Assembly: GCA_902783905.1 (NCBI GenBank)
Contig: CACZSP010000184.1
Location: forward strand, 1-5,371
Direction: 5' to 3'
DNA: 5,371 nt
Source of the DNA: an uncultured Ruminococcus sp.
GTDB taxonomy: Bacteria; Bacillota; Clostridia; Oscillospirales; CAG-272
Shown here: piece after piece, positions 1-5,371 of the stretch
Position numbering within the stretch: the first letter of the stretch is position 1
Layout: each line of letters begins with the position of its first letter
The notes under the pieces: generated by a model
Databases searched by the model: none
Told to the model about the DNA's origin: nothing
Seen by the model: only the letters and a program-made list of their open reading frames with translations
Position numbers and translations under genes: made by a program

Positions 1-247
1 GGTCGTATCCCATATATTCTCGGTCTTTCGTTATATCTTCGTTTGCTATGACAGGTGAGAATATGATTTTTTCGGTTTTGTCTTCCCTGCCCGTCTTTGT
101 CTTTTTATTTCCAACCGCTTCACTGATTTTTTTCGTTGCGAAGTATGCAACCGTGATCAATATCGCCGCGCAAAGAATGATGGCCGCCGCTTTTTTCGGC
201 TTATTGTTTCTGCTTTTATCGTTTATTTTGTTTCGATCGTTTACCAA
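1..247 (-). CDS. Putative membrane-anchored protein of unknown function, N-terminal 82 codons (partial)
   Basis: I do not recognise this family. The minus-strand frame is open from a TTG at 247-245 to the window edge, giving 82 codons. An in-frame TGA lies two codons upstream of the TTG and no ATG is available there. A GGAGGG Shine-Dalgarno 7 nt upstream (255-260) fixes the start. The product begins with a basic, Asn/Lys-rich stretch (residues 1-19). One hydrophobic segment follows at about residues 20-38 (AAAIILCAAILITVAYFAT), then a charged Lys/Glu/Asp-rich region ending in EDITKDREYMGYD. This is the layout of an uncleaved signal anchor with an extracytoplasmic domain; a cleaved signal peptide is also possible. 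Cys26 does not sit in a good lipobox. It is transcribed divergently from lepB and has its own promoter (275-303). The Phe/Leu-rich plus-strand frame at 48-278 looks like its antisense shadow. The rest of the protein, and so its function, lies outside the window. Confidence 0.75.
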   Translation of the reverse strand, partial: MVNDRNKINDKSRNNKPKKAAAIILCAAILITVAYFATKKISEAVGNKKTKTGREDKTEKIIFSPVIANEDITKDREYMGYD

Positions 248-254
248 TTCTCAT

Positions 255-260
255 CCCTCC
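255..260 (-). promoter_or_regulatory. Strong Shine-Dalgarno (GGAGGG) for the minus-strand gene
   Basis: On the minus strand GGAGGG lies 7 nt before the TTG at 247-245. It is the best ribosome binding site in the window. It decides both the strand and the unusual start codon of the left-edge gene, because an ATG within it (minus-strand ATGAGA) leads to a stop after a few codons. Confidence 0.78.
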
Positions 261-274
261 GTCCGGTTTATTTT

Positions 275-303
275 ATAATATCATATTTTACTGTATATTT
301 CAA
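275..303 (-). promoter_or_regulatory. Sigma-A-type promoter for the minus-strand gene
   Basis: On the minus strand, TTGAAA (303-298) and TATTAT (280-275) are separated by exactly 17 nt, with TGA immediately before the -10 box (extended -10). Start of transcription would fall near 268, giving a leader of about 20 nt that contains the GGAGGG ribosome binding site. An A-rich stretch upstream of the -35 (about 307-321) could act as an UP element. Assigned by consensus match only. Confidence 0.7.
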
Positions 304-322
304 TCCTTTTTTTACATTTTTC

Positions 323-351
323 TTGCACTGATATGGCTTTTATGATATAAT
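323..351 (+). promoter_or_regulatory. Sigma-A-type promoter driving lepB and the downstream operon
   Basis: TTGCAC (323-328) and a perfect TATAAT (346-351) are separated by 17 nt, with TGA just before the -10 box (extended -10, TGATATAAT). Transcription would begin near 357-358, leaving a leader of about 30 nt before the lepB ATG at 387. A T-rich tract lies directly upstream (307-321). This is the only strong plus-strand promoter I found in the window, so it probably serves the whole gene series. Assigned by consensus match only. Confidence 0.77.
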
Positions 352-386
352 ATATTGATTAATTTTTCAATATTTGCGGGGTCGAG

Positions 387-974
387 ATGGCAGATAAATC
401 AAAATCGGAAAAGACTTGTCCGGCTAAGGATATTTTCGATATTGCCGAAACCGTCGTATGGGTCATTGCCGTTGTTTTTATTATTTTCACGTTATTTTTA
501 AGACTGTGCGAAGTTGACGGACGTTCTATGGAAACGACGCTTTACGACGGCGAAAAGCTTGTCGTTACGAATATTCTCGGGAAACCCTCCCGAGGCGATA
601 TCGTTATATTCCATGACGTCAGTCCTATGTTCAGGGAACCTCTTGTAAAAAGGGTTATTGCCACCGAAAATGAATACGTTGACATAAGGAACGGGGACGG
701 CAGACTTGTTGTAACCGTTTACGACGCAAATATGGAGAATCCGCAGGTTATAGAAGAACCTTATGCAAACTATTCAAACCCCAACGAGTTCAAAAGGATC
801 AACGAATCCGACTATCCAAAACAGGTGCCGGCCGGATGTTACTTCGTTATGGGCGACAACCGAAACCATTCTACCGACAGCAGGTACGAGGTAGGATTCG
901 TTGACGGACGTGAAATTCTGGGAAAGGTTATTCTCAGAGTCACACCCCTCAGCCGCTTCGGAGCCGTTTCCTGA
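387..974 (+). CDS. lepB: Signal peptidase I (type I leader peptidase)
   Basis: Membrane serine protease of family S26 that cleaves signal peptides from Sec- and Tat-exported preproteins on the outer face of the cytoplasmic membrane. The 195-aa product has a charged cytoplasmic N-terminus, one transmembrane anchor (about residues 22-40), then the catalytic domain. Box B is VDGRSMETTL with nucleophile Ser47. Box C is RGDIVIF (69-75). Box D is KRVIA with general base Lys88. Box E is GDNRNHSTDSR (156-166). The Ser-Lys dyad and all signature boxes are intact. The short length and single N-terminal anchor fit the Gram-positive type rather than the longer two-anchor E. coli form. The ATG at 387 has only a weak purine stretch (378-381) upstream, but it puts the usual short basic segment before the anchor. 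It is the first gene of the operon, about 30 nt behind the promoter, and ends 2 nt before rbgA. Confidence 0.96.
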   Translation: MADKSKSEKTCPAKDIFDIAETVVWVIAVVFIIFTLFLRLCEVDGRSMETTLYDGEKLVVTNILGKPSRGDIVIFHDVSPMFREPLVKRVIATENEYVDIRNGDGRLVVTVYDANMENPQVIEEPYANYSNPNEFKRINESDYPKQVPAGCYFVMGDNRNHSTDSRYEVGFVDGREILGKVILRVTPLSRFGAVS

Positions 975-976
975 AT

Positions 977-1855
977 ATGGGCGAAGAAAACATTTACAAT
1001 ATCCAGTGGTTTCCGGGCCACATGGCGAAGACAAGGAGGATGATTACAGAATCGCTTCCCGACGTTGACGCCGTTATCGAGCTTCGCGACGCCAGAATTC
1101 CGCTCAGTTCGAAAAACCCTGAGATCGAACGGCTTTGCTCATCAAAGCCGCGTATAGTCGTTCTTAACAAATCCGATCTTTGCGACCCAGACGAACTGCC
1201 GCTCTGGATCGAAGCCGAAAAGAAAAAAGGCGCCGTCTGCATTGGAGTTGATTCTTCATCCGGCAAAGGCGTATCAACCGTCGGTCGGTCTGTTGCTTCC
1301 GCTTGCGCCGAAAAGATCGAAAGAAACCGCCAAAAGGGTTTTTCCGTCCGAATACGCGCTATGGTGGTCGGAATTCCGAACGTGGGAAAATCCACGCTTA
1401 TCAATAAACTTGCCGGATCAAACAAGGCAAAGGCAGAAAACCGTCCCGGAGTTACCAGAGATCGCCAGTGGGTAAAAACCGATTACGGTTTTGATCTTCT
1501 TGATATGCCAGGCGTTCTGTGGCCAAAATTCGATAACAAAATCTGCGCTGAGAATCTGGCCCTGACAGGTTCCGTGAAGGATGATATTCTCGACATCGAG
1601 TCTCTTTCAATCGTGCTTATTGACCGCCTGAAATCGCGTTATTATTCACTTCTTGCCGCAAGATACAAGATCCCCCAACAGCAACGTGAAGCTGACGCAG
1701 TTGAATTGTTCGAACTGATAGCCAGGTCGCGGGGTATGATAACCCGCGGCAATGAGATCGATTACGAGCGCGCATCGAGGATGCTTATCGATGAATTCAG
1801 ATCCGGAAAGATCGGCAGGATCACACTGGACAGACTTAACAGATGCTTGATTTAG
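977..1855 (+). CDS. rbgA: Ribosome biogenesis GTPase RbgA/YlqF (circularly permuted)
   Basis: Cytoplasmic GTPase of the YlqF/YawG family that acts in late assembly of the 50S ribosomal subunit in Bacillota. The 292-aa product has motifs in the permuted order typical of the family. It opens with WFPGHMAK (11-18), whose His15 matches the catalytic histidine of B. subtilis RbgA. Then come G4 NKSD (64-67), a G5-like segment VDSSSGKG (91-98), the G1 P-loop GIPNVGKST (132-140), G2 PGVTR (157-161, Thr160) and G3 DMPG (176-179). A helical C-terminal domain of about 100 residues follows, expected to contact rRNA. Length is near the 282 aa of B. subtilis RbgA. The ATG lies 2 nt after the lepB stop, with only a distant GGAG (spacing about 13 nt), so translation may depend on lepB. 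The 3' end overlaps rnhB by 13 nt, matching the ylqF-rnhB adjacency known in Bacillus. Confidence 0.96.
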   Translation: MGEENIYNIQWFPGHMAKTRRMITESLPDVDAVIELRDARIPLSSKNPEIERLCSSKPRIVVLNKSDLCDPDELPLWIEAEKKKGAVCIGVDSSSGKGVSTVGRSVASACAEKIERNRQKGFSVRIRAMVVGIPNVGKSTLINKLAGSNKAKAENRPGVTRDRQWVKTDYGFDLLDMPGVLWPKFDNKICAENLALTGSVKDDILDIESLSIVLIDRLKSRYYSLLAARYKIPQQQREADAVELFELIARSRGMITRGNEIDYERASRMLIDEFRSGKIGRITLDRLNRCLI

Positions 1856-2442
1856 AATACGAAAAATCATTAACTTCCGAAAACGGCTCCATTATCTGCG
1901 GAATCGACGAGGCGGGACGCGGACCGCTCTGCGGACCTGTTGTAGCAGCGGCATGCATCATTCCTTCTGGAATTGTTTTCGAAGGGCTGAACGACTCGAA
2001 GAAACTGACGGCGAAAAAAAGAGAAGCGCTGTTTGATCCTATTCTCGAGAAGGCGATCTGCTCCGTCGGAGAAGCGTCGGTTGAAGAGATAGACAGACTC
2101 AATATTCTTGAAGCGACGCTTCTTGCTATGCGTCGAGCCGTCTCTTCCCTTCCCGTCCGGCCGGATTTTCTGCTGGTCGACGGAAACGTTTTCCGCGGAT
2201 TCGATATTCCCGGAAAATGCGTGATCGGCGGCGACGCTCTTGTGCCGTCGATCGCCGCCGCGTCGGTCGTTGCAAAAGTTACGAGAGACCGCATGTGCGA
2301 AGCGCTCGACAGGGATTTTCCGGGGTACGGTATTGCGAAAAACAAGGGGTACGGTACAAAGGATCATATAGAGGCGCTTCGTATCCTGGGACCTTCTCCC
2401 ATACACAGAAAACAGTTCATACGTTTTCTGGATAAAGAATGA
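1843..2442 (+). CDS. rnhB: Ribonuclease HII
   Basis: Metal-dependent endonuclease that cuts the RNA strand of RNA-DNA hybrids and incises 5' to single ribonucleotides embedded in DNA, starting ribonucleotide excision repair; it also helps remove primers. The 199-aa protein shows GIDEAGRGPLCGPV at residues 20-33 (catalytic Asp22, Glu23 and the GRG substrate-sensing motif). DSKKLT is at 51-56. LLVDGN contains Asp113, and GGDALVPSIAAASVVAKV begins at 129 with Asp131, completing the DEDD set. GYGT (169-172) and HRKQF (188-192) are also typical. Length is normal for RNase HII, and the N-terminus is too short to carry the extra domain of RNase HIII. The ATG lies inside the last codons of rbgA (13-nt overlap) without a clear Shine-Dalgarno, which suggests translational coupling. 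It is the only in-frame ATG before the catalytic motif. Confidence 0.97.
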   Translation: MLDLEYEKSLTSENGSIICGIDEAGRGPLCGPVVAAACIIPSGIVFEGLNDSKKLTAKKREALFDPILEKAICSVGEASVEEIDRLNILEATLLAMRRAVSSLPVRPDFLLVDGNVFRGFDIPGKCVIGGDALVPSIAAASVVAKVTRDRMCEALDRDFPGYGIAKNKGYGTKDHIEALRILGPSPIHRKQFIRFLDKE

Positions 2443-2867
2443 GAAAACTTGCGGACCGGCAGATAGGCACCCTCGGAAAGGCGGGAGAGGAAGCCGCGTG
2501 CCGATATCTTGAATCGAAGGGATTCACGATAGAAGGCAGGAATCTTGTATACGGAAAGCACGAACTGGATATTGTTTGTTCCGACAGCCGCTGGGTAGTT
2601 TTCTGCGAGGTGAAAACGCGAACTTCCGCCGACAAACGAGCGTCAAGATTCGGCGGGGCAATTTCTTCTGTCACCATTGAAAAGCAGAACAACACCGTCG
2701 CCGCGGCGAGAGAGTTCCTTAAGACATATTCAAAAAGAAGATTTCCGAGATTCGACGTGATTGAGGTCTACTTCAAAAAGGACGAAAGCGGAAAAGTTGA
2801 ATCCGGCAATCCTGAAAGAATAAACCACATCCCCGGAGCATTCAGGGGAACCAGAAAAAGGTATTGA
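2439..2867 (+). CDS. yraN: UPF0102 family protein YraN, predicted nuclease-fold protein
   Basis: Member of the UPF0102/YraN family, which is very widespread in bacteria but poorly characterised. Its fold resembles Holliday-junction-resolvase/restriction-endonuclease-like nucleases. The 142-aa protein has the family pattern GxxGEEAAxxYLxxxG near residues 10-28. HELDIV follows (41-46, Glu42 and Asp44), then FCEVKTR (55-61, Glu57 and Lys59). Together these form a PD-(D/E)xK-like active-site arrangement. A late RFDVIEV segment (104-110) and the INHIPGAF ending (128-135) are also typical. Start and rnhB stop share ATGA (2439-2442), a classic coupled junction. Position directly after rnhB fits a role in DNA or RNA-DNA metabolism, but that is inference from context and fold. 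Nothing in the sequence shows what it cuts, or whether it does. Confidence 0.93.
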   Translation: MRKLADRQIGTLGKAGEEAACRYLESKGFTIEGRNLVYGKHELDIVCSDSRWVVFCEVKTRTSADKRASRFGGAISSVTIEKQNNTVAAAREFLKTYSKRRFPRFDVIEVYFKKDESGKVESGNPERINHIPGAFRGTRKRY

Positions 2868-2874
2868 AGTTATT

Positions 2875-4368
2875 ATGTTGTATTTCAGCACAAGAGACCC
2901 GAGAAAGGAACGCGGCGTAACGTCGGCTGCCGCAATCAAGCAGGGGCTTGCCCCCGACGGCGGGCTATATCTGCCCGAGCGCATACCTTCAGTAGGACTC
3001 GATTTTATAAATAAAATATCAAAAGCAGATTACGTCGGAAGAGCTGTCGAAATTCTTTCTCTTTTCCTCGACGACTATTCGAGAGAGGAACTTGAGGAGT
3101 GCTGCCGCAGCGCTTATTCGGTCTCATCCTTCCCGGACGGAGCCGCGCCGCTGAAAAAGATTAACAACTGCAGGTACTGTCTTGAACTCTGGCACGGACC
3201 GACCTGCGCTTTCAAGGATATGGCGCTTCAGCTTATGCCGAGACTGCTGTCTCTTGCTCTCGGCAAGACGGGCGAGACGAAGGATTCACTTATACTGGTC
3301 GCGACCTCCGGAGATACCGGGAAAGCCGCTCTGGAAGGTTACAAAGACGTTGACAGGATTAAGATCCTCGTATTCTATCCCGCCGAAGGCGTCAGCCGGG
3401 TTCAGAAGCTGCAGATGATCACTCAAACCGGTAAAAACGTCTGCGTTAAGGGGATATCCGGCAATTTTGACGACGCTCAGAACGGCGTAAAAGCGATTTT
3501 CCGTGACGGGTCGTTCGCTACTTCCCTTTCCGATTCGGGATATATTCTTTCAAGCGCCAATTCGATAAACTGGGGCAGACTTGTTCCTCAGATAGTTTAT
3601 TATTTCTCCGCCTACTGCGATCTGATTGCTTCGGGTGAAATAATGGCCGGAGACGTGATCGACTTCTGCGTTCCCACGGGAAACTTCGGTAATATCCTTG
3701 CCGGATTTATCGCTTCGAAAATGGGGCTTCCGGTCGGCAGATTCGTATGCGCGTCAAATTCGAACAAAGTACTGACCGACTTCTTTGAAACCGGCGTATA
3801 TGACAAAAACAGAAAATTCATTACGACGACCTCCCCTTCTATGGACATCCTGATTTCAAGCAATCTTGAAAGACTTCTCTGCCTCGAGGCGGGCAGCGAC
3901 GCTTCGGCGTTCTTTATGAGCGAGCTTGCGGCAAAAGGCCGTTACACAGTCCCCGTGGACATAATGATTCGCATAAGAGAGTCGTTCACCGGTCTCTGGG
4001 CTTCGGAAACCGAAGTAAGCGAAACGATAGGAAGGTATTACCGCGGTTACGGTTATCTTTCGGATACTCACACTGCCGTCGCACTCTCCTGCGCCGACAG
4101 GTATTTAAGCGAATCAAAAGCCGAAAGAAAATGCGTTACTCTTTCCACGGCTAGTCCGTACAAATTCGCCGCGAGCGTATATAGCGCGGTAACCGCGCTT
4201 GACGCTCCGGAGGGATACGCCGCGCTTTCCGCGCTTGCCGACGCGACGGGTACACCTATACCCGGACCGCTGACTGATATCGACAGGCGGGAAATCAGAT
4301 TCCCTGACGTAATTTCCCCATCGGAGATGGCTTCCGCCGTCGCCGGGTTCGCCGGAGCGGGAATCTGA
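2875..4368 (+). CDS. thrC: Threonine synthase
   Basis: Pyridoxal-phosphate lyase catalysing the last step of threonine synthesis: O-phospho-L-homoserine + water to L-threonine + phosphate, in the cytoplasm. The 497-aa product has the N-terminal family segment with APDGGLYLPERIP (26-38). The PLP lysine is Lys114 in WHGPTCAFKDMALQ (106-119). Further motifs are ATSGDTGKAALEG (143-155), SSANSINWGR (226-235), the phosphate-binding loop PTGNFGNILAG (267-277) and SPSMDILISSNLERL (320-334). The architecture is that of the E. coli/fungal class of threonine synthases, longer than the 428-aa E. coli enzyme. The ATG is 7 nt after yraN with a weak AAAGG/GAAG region in front. There is no room for a T-box or attenuator leader, so any threonine-responsive control would have to act elsewhere. 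thrB and hom are not in the window. The stop overlaps the next ATG by one base (TGATG). Confidence 0.97.
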   Translation: MLYFSTRDPRKERGVTSAAAIKQGLAPDGGLYLPERIPSVGLDFINKISKADYVGRAVEILSLFLDDYSREELEECCRSAYSVSSFPDGAAPLKKINNCRYCLELWHGPTCAFKDMALQLMPRLLSLALGKTGETKDSLILVATSGDTGKAALEGYKDVDRIKILVFYPAEGVSRVQKLQMITQTGKNVCVKGISGNFDDAQNGVKAIFRDGSFATSLSDSGYILSSANSINWGRLVPQIVYYFSAYCDLIASGEIMAGDVIDFCVPTGNFGNILAGFIASKMGLPVGRFVCASNSNKVLTDFFETGVYDKNRKFITTTSPSMDILISSNLERLLCLEAGSDASAFFMSELAAKGRYTVPVDIMIRIRESFTGLWASETEVSETIGRYYRGYGYLSDTHTAVALSCADRYLSESKAERKCVTLSTASPYKFAASVYSAVTALDAPEGYAALSALADATGTPIPGPLTDIDRREIRFPDVISPSEMASAVAGFAGAGI

Positions 4369-5084
4369 TGTCGGTATTCGCAATAGCCGATCTTCATCTT
4401 CCCGGCGGAGCCGGTGAGGACAAATCGATGTCCGTATTTGAAAACCGCTGGAAGGGTGCCGCTGCAAAACTCGAAAAGAACTGGCGAGCCGCCGTGGGAG
4501 AAAACGACAGGGTCATAATTCCCGGAGACGTTTCCTGGGCAATGAAGCTTGAAGAAACGGCGGAGGACTTCGCCTTTATCGACTCTCTGCCCGGCGAAAA
4601 ATACGTCGGCAAGGGAAATCACGATTTCTGGTGGACGACCGCCAGAAGCATGAACGCCTTCTTCCGGAGTCACGGCTTCAACAGTATTCATATTCTTTAC
4701 AACAATTCGTATTCTTTCGACGGTATTAACGTTGTCGGAGCTCGGGGATGGTTCCCCGATCCTTCAAATCAGAAAACCGTCGGAGAAGTCGACTGGGAAA
4801 AGATATCGCGTCGAGAGGAATCCCGGCTTAAACTGTCACTTTCATCCGTTCCTCGTGACAGCGGAGGGCAGACCGTCCTTTTCATTCACTTCCCTCCGGT
4901 CTGGAACGGATTCGTATGCCGCGGTATCATCGATCTGATGCACGAAGCGGGGATCGTACGCTGCTATTTCGGCCATATACACGGGTTTTACGGTCCCGGG
5001 GCCGATTTTGAGTTCGAAGGCATAAGCTTTAAAATGATCAGCGCCGACAGACTCAATTTTACTCCTCTTTTGATTGAAAAATAA
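4368..5084 (+). CDS. Calcineurin-like metallophosphoesterase, CT488-like
   Basis: Predicted cytoplasmic metal-dependent phosphoesterase of 238 aa, with no signal peptide or membrane segment. The motifs follow the calcineurin-like order: ADLHLPG at the N-terminus (Asp8, His10), GDVSWA (Asp54, residues 53-58), GKGNHDFWWT (Asn84, His85), FIHFPP (His174) and FGHIHG (His203, His205). These supply the expected two-metal site. The GDxSWA form and the FWWT segment after GNHD resemble the CT488-type group of conserved hypothetical phosphoesterases rather than YfcE, CpdA or Mre11-like nucleases. This assignment is from memory. Substrate is unknown; phosphodiesters such as nucleotides or nucleic acid are possible. 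The ATG overlaps the thrC stop as TGATG, with GGAG about 10 nt upstream, so it is probably translated by coupling. It lies 32 nt before tig. Confidence 0.9.
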   Translation: MSVFAIADLHLPGGAGEDKSMSVFENRWKGAAAKLEKNWRAAVGENDRVIIPGDVSWAMKLEETAEDFAFIDSLPGEKYVGKGNHDFWWTTARSMNAFFRSHGFNSIHILYNNSYSFDGINVVGARGWFPDPSNQKTVGEVDWEKISRREESRLKLSLSSVPRDSGGQTVLFIHFPPVWNGFVCRGIIDLMHEAGIVRCYFGHIHGFYGPGADFEFEGISFKMISADRLNFTPLLIEK

Positions 5085-5101
5085 AACAGATAAACACACT
5101 G

Positions 5102-5107
5102 AAAGGA
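5102..5107 (+). promoter_or_regulatory. Ribosome binding site of tig (AAAGGA)
   Basis: AAAGGA lies 9 nt before the ATG at 5117 and supports that start. It sits in the 32-nt gap after the phosphoesterase gene, which holds no visible terminator and no convincing promoter. Confidence 0.65.
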
Positions 5108-5116
5108 TCAATCCAA

Positions 5117-5371
5117 ATGACAGTCAGAAAATGCGAGATCAATGAAAAGAATCTTGCCACGGTCGAGTTTTCCTTCGACGCGGAATCGGTCGAAGCCGAA
5201 AAAGCAAAGGCTTTCAAAAAGAATGCCTCCAAATTCAGGATTCCGGGCTTCAGACCCGGAAAAGCTCCGCGTTCAATTATCGAAAAGATGTACGGAAAGG
5301 GCGTATTTCTTGAGGATGCGATAAACGCGCTGATAAATCAGTCTTATGACGCTATTATCGCCGCTCCCGGA
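5117..5371 (+). CDS. tig: Trigger factor, N-terminal ribosome-binding domain (partial, cut by window end)
   Basis: Trigger factor is the ribosome-bound chaperone that meets nascent chains at the exit tunnel; full-length proteins also carry a peptidyl-prolyl isomerase domain and a C-terminal arm domain. Only the first 85 codons are here, with no stop before the edge. They begin MTVRKCEINEKNLATVEFSF and contain the ribosome-docking signature GFRPGKAPR at residues 44-52 (GFRxGxxP, the loop that binds ribosomal protein uL23). A helix-rich stretch with KMYGKGVFLEDAINALI follows, as in the family's N-terminal domain. The ATG has a good ribosome binding site (5102-5107). The phosphoesterase gene ends 32 nt upstream. 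Tig could be read through from the operon or have a promoter I could not identify. In many Clostridia clpP and clpX follow tig, but that lies beyond the window. Confidence 0.95.
   Translation, partial: MTVRKCEINEKNLATVEFSFDAESVEAEKAKAFKKNASKFRIPGFRPGKAPRSIIEKMYGKGVFLEDAINALINQSYDAIIAAPG

Larger units (their letters stand above)
248..386. other. AT-rich divergent intergenic region
   Basis: These 139 bp separate the minus-strand gene from lepB. They hold both promoters, the minus-strand Shine-Dalgarno at 255-260, and a weak purine stretch (GCGGGG, 376-381) that may serve lepB. The two -35 boxes are 19 bp apart, filled mostly by poly-T on the plus strand. I see no clear operator palindrome, riboswitch-sized leader or terminator. 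Confidence 0.7.

Noticed and set aside
48..278. Plus-strand 76-aa hydrophobic frame
   Set aside because: It is Phe/Leu-rich as expected for the complement of Lys/Glu codons, has only a weak ribosome binding site, and ends across the minus-strand promoter. The minus-strand reading has a consensus Shine-Dalgarno and its own promoter.
994..1425. 143-aa minus-strand frame inside rbgA
   Set aside because: It is Ser/Arg-rich low-complexity sequence opposite the conserved GTPase motifs of rbgA; no supporting motif.
1836..2406. Long minus-strand open frames (169 and 178 aa) opposite rnhB
   Set aside because: rnhB on the plus strand carries every catalytic motif. The antisense frames show no recognisable domain and follow from codon bias of the real gene.
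2797..2824. Possible internal promoter before thrC (TTGAAT with an AATAAA-like -10)
   Set aside because: Both boxes are only partial matches, and they lie inside yraN with no further support.
4068..4691. 207-aa minus-strand open frame across the thrC/phosphoesterase junction
   Set aside because: It is antisense to two well-supported genes, crosses their boundary, and has no recognisable motif.
5070..5098. Possible tig promoter around TTGATT near the phosphoesterase stop codon
   Set aside because: No acceptable -10 box lies 16-18 nt downstream. The 32-nt gap also lacks a terminator, so read-through is simpler.
5142..5324. 60-aa plus-strand frame overlapping the start of tig
   Set aside because: It is a shifted frame inside the trigger factor coding sequence, which has the GFRxGxxP signature and a ribosome binding site.

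Overview
The window looks like a chromosomal housekeeping segment from a low-to-moderate-GC Gram-positive anaerobe, most likely class Clostridia (Oscillospiraceae-like; this placement is inferred). The reasons are a short signal peptidase I with a single N-terminal anchor, the ribosome-assembly GTPase RbgA followed directly by rnhB and yraN, Bacillota-type promoters with extended -10 boxes, and a TTG start behind a strong Shine-Dalgarno. All coding regions look intact. I see no mobile element, CRISPR array, tRNA or rRNA.

Layout: the left edge (1-247) holds the N-terminal part of a minus-strand gene for a membrane-anchored protein of unknown function. It starts at TTG and runs off the window. 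A 139-bp AT-rich divergent intergenic region (248-386) separates it from the main operon. This region carries two back-to-back sigma-A-type promoters, one per direction, each with a 17-nt spacer and a TGA before the -10 box.

From 387 to the right edge, seven plus-strand genes follow with very tight spacing: lepB (signal peptidase I), rbgA/ylqF (50S assembly GTPase), rnhB (RNase HII), yraN (UPF0102 nuclease-like), thrC (threonine synthase), a CT488-like metallophosphoesterase, and tig (trigger factor, cut by the window end). Gaps and overlaps are +2, -13, -4, +7, -1 and +32 nt. No terminator is visible between any of them, so they probably form one transcript from the promoter at 323-351, with several genes translationally coupled.

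Functionally the cluster joins protein export (LepB), large-subunit maturation (RbgA), removal of ribonucleotides and RNA primers from DNA (RnhB), a probable nucleic-acid enzyme (YraN), amino-acid synthesis (ThrC) and nascent-chain folding (Tig). It reads as a growth-linked operon rather than one pathway. I found no convincing undescribed system. The items most worth a second look are the minus-strand gene, the paired divergent promoters, and the two uncharacterised operon members (yraN and the phosphoesterase).
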